Of a stretch of 64,000 bases of DNA, positions 1 through 11,300 are shown piece by piece. The first letter of the stretch is position 1. Every line of letters starts with the position of its first letter. Both the position numbers and the translations under genes were made by a program. This stretch comes from Burkholderiales bacterium. Its GTDB lineage: Bacteria; Pseudomonadota; Gammaproteobacteria; Burkholderiales; Thiobacteraceae. Location: the NCBI GenBank assembly GCA_023511995.1, contig JAIMAL010000002.1, forward strand, positions 62,001 through 126,000. The letters run 5' to 3'. Under the pieces are notes generated by a model. That model had not been told where the DNA came from. It made no database searches and saw only the letters and a list, made by a program, of their open reading frames with translations.

Positions 1-90
1 GTCGGAGAACACGGTGGCGTTTTCCATCACGCCCTGCTTGAGACGGACACAGTGACCGTCCTTGAGGTCGATGGCGGGGATGATCAGCAT
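1..90 (-). CDS. hisA: HisA, ProFAR isomerase (partial, N-terminal 30 residues)
   Basis: Reading leftward from ATG at 90 gives [20 protein letters not shown] and ten further residues before the window ends. This is the beta1 strand and first loop of the HisA (beta/alpha)8 barrel, with the catalytic Asp in 'PAIDLK'. HisA isomerises ProFAR to PRFAR in histidine biosynthesis. It starts 11 bases after the hisH stop, consistent with co-transcription. The C-terminal part lies outside the window. Confidence 0.93.
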   Translation of the reverse strand, partial: MLIIPAIDLKDGHCVRLKQGVMENATVFSD

Positions 91-100
91 GGCGGAACTC

Positions 101-781
101 TCACAAACAGGCAGAAGAGGCGCAGGCGCCGGCATGGGTGGCACTGCCGTCCCAGGTGACGAAATTGCCGAGGAGGGTGAGACCGGCCGCCTGGCTCTTT
201 TCCGGATGGAACTGCACGGCGAACACGTTTCCCCGGGCTACGGCACTGGTGAAAGGAAACGGATAGAGGGTGTAGCCAGCGATCAGATCGGGGCTTGCCG
301 GCTCGCAGTAGAAGCTGTGCACGAAATAGAAGCGCGCCCCGTCATCAATGCCCGCCCACAGGGGATGGGGGGCCGCCTGATACACCTGGTTCCAGCCCAT
401 GTGCGGCACCTTGAGCTTGCCGCCTGCCGCATCGTGCATGGCCTCCAGGGGAAACCGCCGCACCCGCCCGGGCAGCACGCCAAGCCCGGGCGTGTCGCCT
501 TCCTCCGAGTGCTCGAAGAGCATCTGCATGCCCAGGCAGATGCCGAGGAAGGGCTTGCTGCGCGCCGCCTCCACCACCGCCTGGCGCAGCCCGCGGGCCT
601 CGAGCTCGCGCACACAGTCGGCGGCATGCCCCACGCCGGGGAAGACGACGCGGCCGGCGCGGCCAATCACCTCCGGATCACTGGTGATGCTGACGGTGGC
701 ATGGGGCGCCACGTGTTCCAGCGCCTTGGAGACGGAACGGAGGTTGCCCATTCCGTAGTCGATGACGGCGATGTCAGTCAT
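101..781 (-). CDS. hisH: HisH, glutamine amidotransferase subunit of IGP synthase
   Basis: This 226-residue class I glutaminase supplies ammonia to HisF for imidazole glycerol phosphate and AICAR synthesis. The oxyanion/nucleophile motif GICLGMQ has Cys82, and the His-x-Glu pair is His192/Glu194 in QFHPEKS. The N-terminus ([17 protein letters not shown]) is typical of HisH. It is slightly longer than usual (about 200-215) because of a Cys/Ala-rich tail. It lies between hisB and hisA in the his operon, 42 bases after the hisB stop. Confidence 0.96.
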   Translation of the reverse strand: MTDIAVIDYGMGNLRSVSKALEHVAPHATVSITSDPEVIGRAGRVVFPGVGHAADCVRELEARGLRQAVVEAARSKPFLGICLGMQMLFEHSEEGDTPGLGVLPGRVRRFPLEAMHDAAGGKLKVPHMGWNQVYQAAPHPLWAGIDDGARFYFVHSFYCEPASPDLIAGYTLYPFPFTSAVARGNVFAVQFHPEKSQAAGLTLLGNFVTWDGSATHAGACASSACL

Positions 782-823
782 AACATGCGATCGCTTCGCG
801 AGCCACGACCCCGCGGTTTTGCG

Positions 824-1411
824 CTAGAGCGTTCCCTTGGTGGAAGGCATGATGCCCGCGGCGCGCGGGTCGGCTTCCACCGCCATGCGCAACGCCCGGC
901 CGAAGGCCTTGAACACACTCTCCGCCTGGTGGTGGGCGTTGCTGCCGCGCAGGTTGTCCACGTGGAGGCTCAGCTGCCCGTGGTTGACGAAGCCCTGGAA
1001 AAATTCGCGGATGAGATCGACGTCGAATTCACCAATGCGGGCCCGGGTGAACGCCACCTCGTACACCAGGCCGGGACGGCCCGACAAATCCACCACTACC
1101 CGCGACAGGGCCTCGTCCAGGGGCGCATAGGCGTAGCCCATGCGCCGCAGGCCCTTCTTGTCGCCCAGGGCAGTGGCGAACACCTGACCGAGGGTGATGC
1201 CGACGTCCTCCACCGTGTGGTGGGCGTCGATATGCAAATCCCCTTGGGCCTCGACCTCGATGTCGAACAGACCATGGCGCGCCACCTGATCCAGCATGTG
1301 ATCGAGAAAGGGCACGCCGGTGTGGAGCCTGGACTGGCCACTGCCGTCCAGGTTGATGCGCGCGAAGATGCGGGTCTCGAGGGTTTCGCGTTGGGTGGTG
1401 GCTTCGCGCAT
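824..1411 (-). CDS. hisB: HisB, imidazoleglycerol-phosphate dehydratase
   Basis: This 195-residue monofunctional IGPD dehydrates IGP to imidazole-acetol phosphate. The metal-binding motifs are HHTVEDVGI near residue 65 and [15 protein letters not shown] near residue 165, with the N-terminal FLDHM motif. There is no fused histidinol-phosphatase domain, so that step must be encoded elsewhere. The start codon lies 5 bases after the hisC stop, so translational coupling is likely. Confidence 0.97.
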   Translation of the reverse strand: MREATTQRETLETRIFARINLDGSGQSRLHTGVPFLDHMLDQVARHGLFDIEVEAQGDLHIDAHHTVEDVGITLGQVFATALGDKKGLRRMGYAYAPLDEALSRVVVDLSGRPGLVYEVAFTRARIGEFDVDLIREFFQGFVNHGQLSLHVDNLRGSNAHHQAESVFKAFGRALRMAVEADPRAAGIMPSTKGTL

Positions 1412-1416
1412 GATGT

Positions 1417-2484
1417 CTAGAGGAGCGTCTGCAGGCTTTGCAGGAACCGGCTGTTTTCCTCGGGCGTGCCCACCGTCACGCGCAGGCAGCCCGCAAGCAG
1501 GGGATGGGTGCGGTTCAGGTTCTTGATCAGGATGCCCTGTTGCTTCAATCCTTCGAAAATCCGCTCCGCGTCGGCAACGCGGAACAGGAGGAAATTCGCC
1601 TCACTCGGGTAAGGGGTCACACCGGGCAGGGCGGCAAGCGCCTTGAAAAGCCGGCCCCGTTCGTCACGGATGCGGGCTGCCTGTTCCGCAAGCACCCCCA
1701 TCTCCCCCAGCACCCGCTCCGCCACCAGTTGGCTGAGTACGTTCACATTATACGGCAGGCGCACCTTGTCAAGTTCCCCGAGCCAGGCCGGCGCCCCCAC
1801 CAGAAAACCCAGCCGCAGGCCGGCAAGCCCCAGTTTGGACAGGGTGCGCATGATGAGCAGGTTGGGGTAGCTGCCTAGGCGATCGAGGAAGCTTTTACCG
1901 GCGAAGACATGATAGGCCTCATCCACCACCACAAGCCCCGGCGCCGCCTCGAGGATGCGTAGGATATCTGCCTCGGCAAAGAGATTGCCGGTGGGATTGT
2001 TGGGATAGGCAATGAAAACCAGAGCGGGGCGATGTTCCTCGATCGCCGCCAGGGTAGCCTCCCCATCGAGGGTAAAATCCGGCTTGAGGGGCACGCCCAC
2101 GTAGCGCAGACCGGCGAAAGTGGCGATCATGCGATACATGACGAAGGAAGGCTCGAAGCCCAGGAGGGTGGCCCCGGGACGCGCCACGGCAAGGGCGAGC
2201 ATCTGGATGATCTCATCCGAGCCATTGCCCAGGAGGAGGTCGAAGCCGCCGGCGATACCCATGCTTTCCCGCAGTCGGGCTTTCAGCCGGGCGGCTGCCG
2301 CGTCCGGATAGCGGTTGATTTCCGCTTCCGCCACCAGTTGTCCGATTTCCCGGCGCAGCCCCTCCGGCAGACGGTAGGGGTTCTCCATGGCATCCAGCTT
2401 GATGAGGCCGGTGGCTTTAGGCACGTGATAGGCCGAAAGCGCCCGGATGTCGTCGCGGATGAGCTGCTCAGGGGTCAAAGGCAT
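1417..2484 (-). CDS. hisC: HisC, histidinol-phosphate aminotransferase
   Basis: This 355-residue fold-type I PLP aminotransferase converts imidazole-acetol phosphate and glutamate to histidinol phosphate. The PLP-binding lysine is Lys217 in [14 protein letters not shown]. The substrate/PLP motifs NPNNPTGN-like (YPNNPTGN, about 160-167) and VVDEAYHVF (about 187-194) are present. The length is normal. It sits directly between hisD and hisB in the operon. Confidence 0.97.
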   Translation of the reverse strand: MPLTPEQLIRDDIRALSAYHVPKATGLIKLDAMENPYRLPEGLRREIGQLVAEAEINRYPDAAAARLKARLRESMGIAGGFDLLLGNGSDEIIQMLALAVARPGATLLGFEPSFVMYRMIATFAGLRYVGVPLKPDFTLDGEATLAAIEEHRPALVFIAYPNNPTGNLFAEADILRILEAAPGLVVVDEAYHVFAGKSFLDRLGSYPNLLIMRTLSKLGLAGLRLGFLVGAPAWLGELDKVRLPYNVNVLSQLVAERVLGEMGVLAEQAARIRDERGRLFKALAALPGVTPYPSEANFLLFRVADAERIFEGLKQQGILIKNLNRTHPLLAGCLRVTVGTPEENSRFLQSLQTLL

Positions 2485-2556
2485 GGTTTTTCACGTCGGA
2501 CCACAGAGAGGACAGGATGTCACACCCCTACGCCTCACTTTCGGGTCCAGGATTCT

Positions 2557-3861
2557 TCAGCGATGGGTAATCCGATACTCCGCCGACTTGGCATGCGCCG
2601 GTAGGCCTTCGCCGTAGGCCAGGGTGGCGGCGATACGGCCCAGGGTATTGGCACCCTCCGGCGACACCTGGATCAGACTGGAGCGCTTCTGGAAGTCATA
2701 AACCCCCAGGGGCGAGGAAAAACGGGCCGTGCGGGAGGTGGGCAGGACATGGTTGGGCCCGGCGCAATAGTCCCCCAACGCCTCGCAGGTGAGGCGCCCC
2801 ATGAAGATGGCGCCGGCGTGGCGGATCTTGGCCGCCCACGTCTCCGCATCCGTCACCGACAGCTCCAGATGCTCCGGCGCGATGCGGTTGGCCAGCGCCA
2901 CCGCCTCCTCCAGATCCCGCACCTCAATGAGCGCCCCGCGTCGCTCCAGGGAGGCGGTGATCACCTCCCGCCTCGGCATGTCCGGCAGCAGGCGCGCGAT
3001 GGCCTCCGCTACCCGGTCGATGAAGGCGGCATCCGGGGAAAGCAGGATGGATTGTGCCAGCTCATCGTGCTCCGCCTGGGAGAAGAGGTCCATGGCGATC
3101 CACTCCGGCTCCGTCCGGCCGTCGCAGATGATGAGGATTTCCGAGGGTCCCGCCACCATGTCGATGCCCACCACGCCGAACACCCTGCGCTTGGCCGTGG
3201 CCACGTAGGCATTGCCCGGGCCGACGATCTTGTCCACCTGGGGAATGGTCTCGGTGCCGTAGGCGAGCGCCCCCACCGCCTGCGCACCGCCGATGGTGAA
3301 CACCCGGTCCACGCCACAGACGGCGGCGGCGGCGAGCACGAGCTCGTTCACCACCCCGCCGGGGGTGGGCACCACCATGATGAGCTCGCCCACCCCCGCC
3401 ACCTTGGCGGGGATGGCGTTCATGAGCACGGAGGAGGGATAGGCGGCCTTGCCCCCCGGCACATAGAGCCCCACCCGATCCAGCGCCGTGACCTGCTGGC
3501 CCAGCAGCGTGCCATCCGCCTCCCGGTAGGTCCAGGAGTGGAGGAGCTGCCGCTCGTGGTAGGCCCGCACCCGTTCGGCGGCGGTGGAAAGTGCCGCCCG
3601 CGTGTCCGGGGGAAGTGCTTCCAGGGCCTCAGCAAGACGCGGAGCGGGCAGTTCCAGGGCCGCCACCGAAGGCGCCGTCAAGCGGTCGAACTGCCGCGTA
3701 TAGTCCAGCACCGCCGCATCACCCCGACTTTTCACATCCTCCAGGATGCGCGCCACGGTGGCCTCGATGGTGGCATCCTGGGCGCCCTCGAAGGCAAGCA
3801 GTTGGGCGAAGCGGGCTTCGAAATCGGCATCACGGGTGGAAAGGCGACGCAGTTTGAGCAT
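2557..3861 (-). CDS. hisD: HisD, histidinol dehydrogenase
   Basis: This 434-residue zinc enzyme performs the two NAD-dependent oxidations of L-histidinol to histidine. Diagnostic stretches are [20 protein letters not shown], the zinc-ligand segment [11 protein letters not shown], and the C-terminal GPNHVLPTS / [10 protein letters not shown] region. The length is typical. It is preceded by hisG with a 14-base gap and followed by hisC after 72 bases. Confidence 0.98.
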   Translation of the reverse strand: MLKLRRLSTRDADFEARFAQLLAFEGAQDATIEATVARILEDVKSRGDAAVLDYTRQFDRLTAPSVAALELPAPRLAEALEALPPDTRAALSTAAERVRAYHERQLLHSWTYREADGTLLGQQVTALDRVGLYVPGGKAAYPSSVLMNAIPAKVAGVGELIMVVPTPGGVVNELVLAAAAVCGVDRVFTIGGAQAVGALAYGTETIPQVDKIVGPGNAYVATAKRRVFGVVGIDMVAGPSEILIICDGRTEPEWIAMDLFSQAEHDELAQSILLSPDAAFIDRVAEAIARLLPDMPRREVITASLERRGALIEVRDLEEAVALANRIAPEHLELSVTDAETWAAKIRHAGAIFMGRLTCEALGDYCAGPNHVLPTSRTARFSSPLGVYDFQKRSSLIQVSPEGANTLGRIAATLAYGEGLPAHAKSAEYRITHR

Positions 3862-3875
3862 GGTGTACCCCTGAA

Positions 3876-4538
3876 TCAGGCGGGATTTTCCGTTTCGGAC
3901 CTCACGGCTTGAGCGAAGGCATCGATGAGGGGCCGGATCTGCGCGTAGCGGAGCTTGAGCACCGCCTGGTTCACCACCAGGCGAGCGCTGATGGGCATGA
4001 TCTCCTCCACCGCCACCAGCCGGTTGGCCCGCAGCGTGCTGCCCGTGGAGACGAGATCGACGATGGCGTCCGCCAGGCCCACCAGGGGGGCGAGCTCCAT
4101 GGAACCGTAGAGCTTGATCAAATCCACGTGCACCCCCTTGCCGGCAAAATGCTCCCGCGCCGTCTTCACGTATTTGGTCGCCACCCGCAGCCGCGCCCCC
4201 TGGCGCACCCGGCCGGCGTAATCGAAGCCCTCCGGCACCGCCACCATCATACGACAGCGGGCAATCCCCAAATCGAGAGGCTGGTAGAGGCCGGTGCCGC
4301 CATGCTCCAGCAGCACGTCCTTGCCGGCGATCCCCAGGTCCGCCCCCCCGTGCTGCACATAGGTGGGCACATCGGTGGCCCGCACGATGATGAGGCGCAC
4401 CTCTGGCTGGCTGGTGCCGATGATGAGCTTGCGCGAGGCTTCCGGGTCTTCGAGGGGCACGATGCCCGCCGCCTGCAGAAGCGGTGTGGTCTCCTCGAAG
4501 ATGCGGCCCTTGGATAAGGCGATGGTGAGCTGGGACAC
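3876..4538 (-). CDS. hisG: HisG, ATP phosphoribosyltransferase (short form)
   Basis: It catalyses the first, feedback-regulated step of histidine synthesis. I place the start at GTG 4538, giving 220 residues beginning [17 protein letters not shown]; the reading frame upstream of it looks non-coding. The PRPP-binding stretch [14 protein letters not shown] is near the C-terminus. The length is that of short-form HisG, which lacks the regulatory C-terminal domain and in known systems works with HisZ; no hisZ is present in the window. It is the first gene of the his operon, so the promoter should lie in 4539-4640. Confidence 0.95.
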   Translation of the reverse strand: MSQLTIALSKGRIFEETTPLLQAAGIVPLEDPEASRKLIIGTSQPEVRLIIVRATDVPTYVQHGGADLGIAGKDVLLEHGGTGLYQPLDLGIARCRMMVAVPEGFDYAGRVRQGARLRVATKYVKTAREHFAGKGVHVDLIKLYGSMELAPLVGLADAIVDLVSTGSTLRANRLVAVEEIMPISARLVVNQAVLKLRYAQIRPLIDAFAQAVRSETENPA

Positions 4539-4640
4539 GGTGGCGCTTCCAAAACGCTCATTGTAGCGGAGAACCGCCGCTGACCCCACGGGGCCGCCGC
4601 GCCCCCCTCTTAAGCCTTTGCCGACGCCGGCCGGCCCGCT

Positions 4641-6614
4641 ATGATGTTGGATTTCCCGCCATCGATGATGCAAAGAATCCGCCTTCCCTCCCGGCTTGCC
4701 CCTGCCCTTGCGCTGGCGAGTTGCCTACTTTTCGTTTCCACGGCCACCCGCATCGCCCTGCTGTGGCAGGCGCGGGAAGGCGTGCCGCCGGGCCTTCTGC
4801 CCTATGTTGCCATTTTCGGCTTCGGCTTCCTCTACGACCTCGCCACTGCGGTGTATTTCGTCACGCCAGTGGTTCTGGCGCTGGCTGTCGTTCCTGACCG
4901 GCTCGCCCGCTGGCACACCTGGCGCGCGCTGGGGATGGTGGTGCTCTTCGTCCTGACTTTCCTCCTCATGCTCACCGCCGTGGCGGAATGGCTGTTCTGG
5001 GAAGAATTCGGCGCCCGGTTCAATTTCATCGCCGTCGATTACCTCATCTACACCCAGGAGGTGCTGGGCAATATCAAGGAGAGTTATCCCGTGGGGCACA
5101 TCGTCGCCGGCGTGGCCTTCGCCGCCCTGGTGCCATGGCTTCTGCTGGGGCGGCGCGTCTATCGTGCGGCGGCGGCGCCGTGGCCGTGGCGGTCCCGCGC
5201 GGCCTGGCTCCTGGGTTCAGTCGGCCTGGTCCTCGCCTTCGCCGTGGGACTCGACCAGGAACTGAAGGACACCAGCCGCAGCGATACCGTCAATGAATTG
5301 GCGGGCAACGGGATTTATTCCTTCTTCGCCGCCAACCGGCGTAACGAGTTGGATTTCGAGCGCTTCTACGCCGCCCTGCCGCGCGCCGAGGCCTATGCCA
5401 TCACCCGCGCCGTGCTGGCCGCCGACGGCGGGGTCTGGCTGCCGCAGGCGGCGGGCGGGGTGACGCGCTTTTTCCCCGGCGACGGGCCGCGGCGTCTGAA
5501 TGTCGTCCTGGTCAGCATCGAAAGCCTGGGTGCCGAGTTCCTCGGCAGTTATGGCGACCGGCGTGGCTTGACGCCGGTGTTGGATCGCCTGGCGCAGGAG
5601 AGTCTGTGGTTCGCCAATGCTTATGCCACCGGCAACCGGACGGTGCGCGGGCTGGAGGCGCTCTCTTTGGCGCTGCCGCCGACACCCGGCCAGTCCATCG
5701 TGCGCCGGCCCCACAACGAGCATCTGTTTTCCCTCGGCGCGGTCCTGGAGGATCTCGGCTACGACGTTTACTTCGCCTACGGGGGCTACGGTTATTTCGA
5801 CAACATGAATGCCTTCTTCGCCCGCAATGACTACCACGTCTTCGACCGCACCGACATGGCCCCGGAACGCATCGGCTTCGCCAATGTGTGGGGGGTGGCC
5901 GATGAATATCTCTTCGATGAAGCCCTGCGCGTCCTCGACCACGCCGCGGAAAAAGCGCGCCGCAGCGGTGCCTGGCGGCCCTTTTTCATGCATATCATGA
6001 CCACCAGCAACCACCGGCCTTACACCTATCCCGCAGGCCGCATCGACATTCCCTCCGGCTCTGGGCGCGAGGGGGCCGTCAAGTACGCGGATTGGGCAAT
6101 TGGCCACCTGCTTGCCGAAGCGCGCAAACGGCCGTGGTTCGACGACACCCTCTTCGTCATCACCGCCGACCACGGCGCCAATGCCCGGGGAACCCTCGAA
6201 ATCCCGGTGGACAAGTATCGCATTCCGGTCTTCTTCTACTCGCCCAAGCACGTTGCCGCGCAGCGGGTGGACCGGCTGATGTCGCAGATCGACATTCCCC
6301 CCACCCTGCTTGGCCTGCTGGGTGTGAGCTACTTTGGCAAGTTCTTCGGGCGCGACATGCTGCACGCGCCAGCCGGGGGCGACCGGGCCTTCGTCGCCAA
6401 CTACCAGACCCTGGGTTATCTCAAGGACGACAAATTGGTGGTGCTGCGACCCCGCCGCCAAGTGAGTGTCTTCCGCCTCGACGCCCGTGGCCTGCCCGCT
6501 TCCCCCATCGAGGACCCCGCCCTGGCACGCGAAGCCATCGCCCTTTACCAGAGCGCCGCCCGCGTCTTTCGCGAAGGTCTTTATACGGACGATGAGCAGC
6601 GACCGCCGCGTTGA
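4641..6614 (+). CDS. LtaS/OpgB-type phosphoglycerol transferase-like membrane protein
   Basis: This 657-residue protein has about five N-terminal membrane segments (within residues 20-210) followed by an extracytoplasmic sulfatase-fold domain. The metal and nucleophile motifs of the LtaS/MdoB family are visible: [15 protein letters not shown], the threonine motif [22 protein letters not shown] and [10 protein letters not shown]. In a Gram-negative this would suggest transfer of phosphoglycerol to osmoregulated glucans or another envelope glycan; the substrate is not predictable. The start is uncertain (ATG at 4641 or the tandem ATGs at 4665/4668). It is on the opposite strand to its neighbours hisG and murA and looks like an insertion in that block. 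Confidence 0.85.
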   Translation: MMLDFPPSMMQRIRLPSRLAPALALASCLLFVSTATRIALLWQAREGVPPGLLPYVAIFGFGFLYDLATAVYFVTPVVLALAVVPDRLARWHTWRALGMVVLFVLTFLLMLTAVAEWLFWEEFGARFNFIAVDYLIYTQEVLGNIKESYPVGHIVAGVAFAALVPWLLLGRRVYRAAAAPWPWRSRAAWLLGSVGLVLAFAVGLDQELKDTSRSDTVNELAGNGIYSFFAANRRNELDFERFYAALPRAEAYAITRAVLAADGGVWLPQAAGGVTRFFPGDGPRRLNVVLVSIESLGAEFLGSYGDRRGLTPVLDRLAQESLWFANAYATGNRTVRGLEALSLALPPTPGQSIVRRPHNEHLFSLGAVLEDLGYDVYFAYGGYGYFDNMNAFFARNDYHVFDRTDMAPERIGFANVWGVADEYLFDEALRVLDHAAEKARRSGAWRPFFMHIMTTSNHRPYTYPAGRIDIPSGSGREGAVKYADWAIGHLLAEARKRPWFDDTLFVITADHGANARGTLEIPVDKYRIPVFFYSPKHVAAQRVDRLMSQIDIPPTLLGLLGVSYFGKFFGRDMLHAPAGGDRAFVANYQTLGYLKDDKLVVLRPRRQVSVFRLDARGLPASPIEDPALAREAIALYQSAARVFREGLYTDDEQRPPR

Positions 6615-6675
6615 CAGGCGTAAGGCGTCAGGCAGCAGGAATCAGGGATCAGAGAAGCGGTTTTCCCCTGAGCTT

Positions 6676-7953
<1,278 letters not shown>

Positions 7954-7997
7954 TTATGACCAGGGGGTGCCGCCCTTGGCCGGTGGGGGAAACAAGG

Positions 7998-8234
7998 CTA
8001 GCGCTGCGCCCAGTCTTCCGGGGTGAAGGTTTTCATGGAAAGGGCGTGGATTTCCTCGCGCATCCTGTCCCCCAGAGCGGCATAGACGGCCTGGTGCTGC
8101 TGCACCCGGTTCTTGCCCCGGAAGAGGGGGCTCACGATCACTGCCTCGAAATGATGGCCATCCCCGCGCACCTCCACGTGATCACAGGGCAGCCCCTCAC
8201 GGATGTATTGCTCGATCTGTTCCGGTGTCACCAT
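7998..8234 (-). CDS. BolA family protein (IbaG-like)
   Basis: This 78-residue protein has the class II KH-like BolA fold signature: EVRGDGHHFEAVIVSPLFRGKNRVQQHQAVYAAL and the C-terminal hALSMKTFTPEDW. BolA/IbaG proteins work with monothiol glutaredoxins in Fe-S handling, and the position upstream of murA is conserved in many proteobacteria (as for ibaG). The start is 4 bases after the permease stop. Confidence 0.93.
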   Translation of the reverse strand: MVTPEQIEQYIREGLPCDHVEVRGDGHHFEAVIVSPLFRGKNRVQQHQAVYAALGDRMREEIHALSMKTFTPEDWAQR

Positions 8235-8238
8235 GGGG

Positions 8239-8991
8239 TCAGTAGCGAAGCTTGTAACCCGATCTCAGCAATTGCAGGGTGATCAATGATAAGACCAAAC
8301 AGGCGGCCGCGACAATGAACAAGCTGGTCAGCGGCGGCACGTCGGATACGCCGAAGAAGCCGAAACGAAAACCATCGACCATGTAAAAGAAGGGGTTGAA
8401 ATGGGACAGCGCCTGCCAGAAGGGAGGCAGGGAGTGGATGGAATAGAAGACCCCGGCAAGGAAGGTGAGAGGCATGATGATGAAGTTCTGGAAGCCGGCC
8501 ATCTGGTCGAATTTCTCCGCCCAGATCCCCGCCACTACGCCCAGTGCCCCCATCAGGGCGCTGCCCAGCAGGGCGAACACCAACGCCCAGCCGGGATGCA
8601 GAAGGGGCACCGGCGTAAACCAGGTGGCCACGCCCAGCACACCCAGGCCCACCACCACGCCGCGCACCATGGAGGCCAGCACATAGGCGAGGAAGAATTC
8701 CAAATAGGAGATGGGCGGCAGCAAAACGAAAACGATGTTGCCGGTGATCTTGGACTGGATGAGGCTCGAGGAACTGTTGGCAAAGGCATTCTGCAGCACC
8801 GACATCATGGCAAGCCCCGGAATGAGAAAAGCGGTATAGGGCACGCCGGGATAGACCTCGTGTCGGGAGAGCACGTGGGAGAAGATGAGGAGATAGAGCA
8901 GGGCCGTGATGATGGGGGCGAGGATGGTCTGCAGAAAGACCTTCCAGAAACGCAGCAGTTCCTTGTAGAAAAGGGTGAGGAAGGAGGTCAT
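8239..8991 (-). CDS. ABC-2 type transporter permease (YadH-like)
   Basis: This 250-residue membrane protein starts at ATG 8991 (MTSFLTLFYKELLRFWKVF), overlapping the ATPase stop by an ATGA. It has about six hydrophobic segments and the ABC-2 exporter signature near residues 165-200 (MAGFQNFIIMPLTFLAGVFYS). With the adjacent ATPase it forms a complete two-gene exporter. The substrate is unknown. The location between the Mla operon and murA suggests an envelope role, which is an inference from context only. Confidence 0.92.
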   Translation of the reverse strand: MTSFLTLFYKELLRFWKVFLQTILAPIITALLYLLIFSHVLSRHEVYPGVPYTAFLIPGLAMMSVLQNAFANSSSSLIQSKITGNIVFVLLPPISYLEFFLAYVLASMVRGVVVGLGVLGVATWFTPVPLLHPGWALVFALLGSALMGALGVVAGIWAEKFDQMAGFQNFIIMPLTFLAGVFYSIHSLPPFWQALSHFNPFFYMVDGFRFGFFGVSDVPPLTSLFIVAAACLVLSLITLQLLRSGYKLRY

Positions 8992-9887
8992 GCTTCGCTT
9001 TGCATGAGGTGCAAAAAGACTTCCTCCAGATCCGGCTTGACCAGATCCAGTTCCGCAATGGTGGCGCCCTCGGTGCGCAGGGTGCAAAGGAGCTGCTCCA
9101 GCTCCGCCATGTCGTTGAGCCGCACTGTGTAGCGGTCGCCCTGCCTCACCACGCTGCCTGCCAGGGTGTCAGGCAGACGACCTGCGCGCAGGGTGAAGGT
9201 GGCGTATTTTTCGGTGAAGCGGGCGAGAAGATTTTCCTTGGTATCGAGGGCGATGATGCGCCCCTGCTTGAGCATGGCGATGCGGTTGCACAGTGCCTCC
9301 GCCTCCTCCAGGTAATGGGTGGTGAGGAGGATGGTATGCCCCTCCTGGTTGAGCTGCTGGATGAATTGCCACAGGCTTTGCCGCAACTCCACGTCCACGC
9401 CCGCGGTCGGCTCATCGAGAATGATCACCGGGGGTTTGTGCACCAGGGCCTGGGCAACCAGCACGCGCCGTTTCATGCCCCCCGAAAGACGCCGCATGTT
9501 GGTGTCGGCCTTGTCGGCAAGGCCGAGGCCGGCAAGCAGTTGGTCGATCCACGCGTCATTCCGCCGCAGGCCGAAATAGCCGGACTGGATGGTGAGCGTT
9601 TCCCGTACCGTGAAGAAGGGGTCGAAGACCAGTTCCTGGGGCACCACACCGAGGGCACGGCGTGCTGCGCGGTAGTCCGCCACCACGTCGTGGCCCATGA
9701 CGCGGGCGGTGCCGGCGGTGGCGCGGGCAAGCCCCGCGATAATGTTGATGAGCGTGGATTTGCCTGCCCCATTGGGGCCCAGCAGCGCGAAGAACTCGCC
9801 CTGCTCCACCTTGAGGTCCACCCCGCGCAGGGCTTCGAGTGCCCCGAAGCGCTTGTGGACGCCGCAGACCTCGAGGGCGGGCTGCAC
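8988..9887 (-). CDS. ABC transporter ATP-binding protein (YadG-like)
   Basis: This is a 299-residue ATPase of the ABC-2 exporter. The start is placed at GTG 9887 (MQPALEVCGVHKRFG), 8 bases after the preceding STAS gene. Walker A is GPNGAGKST, the signature is LSGGMKRRVLVAQAL, and Walker B is VIILDEPTAGVD. A C-terminal extension of about 70 residues after the H-loop is common in this subfamily. Overlap of its stop with the permease start indicates coupled translation. Confidence 0.94.
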   Translation of the reverse strand: MQPALEVCGVHKRFGALEALRGVDLKVEQGEFFALLGPNGAGKSTLINIIAGLARATAGTARVMGHDVVADYRAARRALGVVPQELVFDPFFTVRETLTIQSGYFGLRRNDAWIDQLLAGLGLADKADTNMRRLSGGMKRRVLVAQALVHKPPVIILDEPTAGVDVELRQSLWQFIQQLNQEGHTILLTTHYLEEAEALCNRIAMLKQGRIIALDTKENLLARFTEKYATFTLRAGRLPDTLAGSVVRQGDRYTVRLNDMAELEQLLCTLRTEGATIAELDLVKPDLEEVFLHLMQSEA

Positions 9888-9895
9888 GGCGGCTT

Positions 9896-10186
9896 CTACT
9901 CCGCTTCGGGCAGCAGGTCGGTGACACCGTAGAGGGCGGCCAGGCTTTTCAGGCTTGCGGGCAGATGGGCAAAGCGCAGGCGCATGCCCCGACGGGCGGC
10001 CTGGCGCTGCCATTCCAGCAGCAGGCTCACGGCGGAGGAATCCACCTCCGTCACCCCGGCGAGGTCAATGCAGTGGATGTCCTGGCCAAAAAGAGGCGCC
10101 GCCTCCGCCAGGAGCGCCGGCACGTTGGACATCTGCACCGGGCCGTCCAGCTTCAGGCACGACCCTTCCCGACGCACGGCGCCCAT
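9896..10186 (-). CDS. mlaB: STAS-domain protein, MlaB
   Basis: This 96-residue STAS domain protein contains the characteristic segment IDLAGVTEVDSSAVSLLLEW with conserved Asp/Ser. In the Mla phospholipid transporter, MlaB binds the ATPase MlaF and supports activity of the inner-membrane MlaFEDB complex. Its start overlaps the mlaC stop (TGATG), which supports the assignment over an anti-sigma antagonist. Confidence 0.9.
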   Translation of the reverse strand: MGAVRREGSCLKLDGPVQMSNVPALLAEAAPLFGQDIHCIDLAGVTEVDSSAVSLLLEWQRQAARRGMRLRFAHLPASLKSLAALYGVTDLLPEAE

Positions 10187-10800
10187 CAGTTCTTCTGGGT
10201 GGGCTGACCCACCTGGGCGTTCTTCGCCGCCAGGGTCTGTATCAGCCTCTCCACGCCACCCTGCTGGATTTCCTGGGCAAAGCTGGAACGGTAATTCACC
10301 ACCAGGCTCACCCCCTCCACCGTGATGTCGTACACCTTCCAGCCATCGGGTGTCCTCACCATCTGATAGTCGATGGGGATCGGCTGCCGGCCCGGCTCGA
10401 TGACCACCGTCTTCACCGTGACATCGGTGTCATTGGGCCCGATGCGCAGGGGTTTGTACTCGATGGTCTGGTTTTTGTAGTTGGCAAGCGACATGGCATA
10501 GGTACGCACCAGCAGATCGCGGAATTCCCGGGTGAGGCGCTGCTGCTGCTCGGGCGTCGCGTCCTTCCAGTAGCGCCCGACCGCAAGCCGCGTCATGCGC
10601 GTGAAATCGAAATGGGGTAGCACCTTGGCATCCACCAGGGCGTAGATTTTCTTCGCATCCCCCTTCTGGATGTCCTTGTCCGTCTTGAGAATGGCGATGA
10701 CCTCGCTTGCCACCGACTTGACAAGCTCGTCCGGCGGCATCGCGTTGGCGTAAGTGGTCAGGGGAGCGATCAGGAAAAGGAAAAGCAGCAGTTTTTTCAT
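10186..10800 (-). CDS. mlaC: MlaC, periplasmic phospholipid-binding protein
   Basis: This 204-residue protein has a signal peptide (MKKLLLFLFLIAPLTTYANA). The mature protein has the MlaC/Ttg2D signature: FDFTRMTRLAVGRYWKDATPEQQQRL followed by VKTVVIEPGRQPIPIDYQM and GWKVYDITVEGVSLVVNYRSSF. It shuttles phospholipids between the outer-membrane MlaA complex and MlaFEDB; mlaA is not in the window. It lies downstream of mlaD with 21 bases between them. Confidence 0.96.
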   Translation of the reverse strand: MKKLLLFLFLIAPLTTYANAMPPDELVKSVASEVIAILKTDKDIQKGDAKKIYALVDAKVLPHFDFTRMTRLAVGRYWKDATPEQQQRLTREFRDLLVRTYAMSLANYKNQTIEYKPLRIGPNDTDVTVKTVVIEPGRQPIPIDYQMVRTPDGWKVYDITVEGVSLVVNYRSSFAQEIQQGGVERLIQTLAAKNAQVGQPTQKN

Positions 10801-10821
10801 GGTCTGGTCCTCATTGCCGGA

Positions 10822-11295
10822 TCATTTTTTCTCGCCGTTTCCCTCGGCCGCCTTGGAGTAGAGGAACTGGCCGATCAGGTTTTCCAGCACCACTGCGGAC
10901 TGGGTGCGGGCGATCTTGTCACCATCCGCCAAGTTGTCCGGATCCCCGCCGGGGTCGAGGCCGATGTACTGCTCCCCCAGAAGCCCCGAGGTGAGGATTT
11001 TGGCGAAGGTGTCCTTGGGAAACTGGTAACGCTTGTCCACGTGGAACGTCACCTTGGCGCGGAAAGTCTGATTGTCGAACTGGATGTCGCTCACCCGCCC
11101 CACCACCACGCCCGCGCTCTTCACCGGCGCGCGCACCTTGAGGCCACCGATGTTTTCGAACTCCGCCCACAGGGTGTAGGTTTCATTGTGGTTGAAGGTG
11201 CCCAGATTGCCCACCTTGAAGGCGAGCACCAGCAGGGCGGCGATACCAGCCACCACGAAGGCGCCCACCCACAAATCCAGCGTCGTGCGTTCCAT
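10822..11295 (-). CDS. mlaD: MlaD, MCE-domain lipid transport protein
   Basis: This 157-residue protein has one N-terminal transmembrane helix (LWVGAFVVAGIAALLVLAFKVG) and a single MCE domain (YTLWAEFENIGGLKVRAPVKSAGVVVG and LLGEQYIGLDPGG). MlaD forms a hexameric ring on MlaE in the periplasm that conducts phospholipids. Position and length match proteobacterial MlaD. It starts 5 bases after the mlaE stop. Confidence 0.96.
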   Translation of the reverse strand: MERTTLDLWVGAFVVAGIAALLVLAFKVGNLGTFNHNETYTLWAEFENIGGLKVRAPVKSAGVVVGRVSDIQFDNQTFRAKVTFHVDKRYQFPKDTFAKILTSGLLGEQYIGLDPGGDPDNLADGDKIARTQSAVVLENLIGQFLYSKAAEGNGEKK

Positions 11296-11300
11296 TCTCC

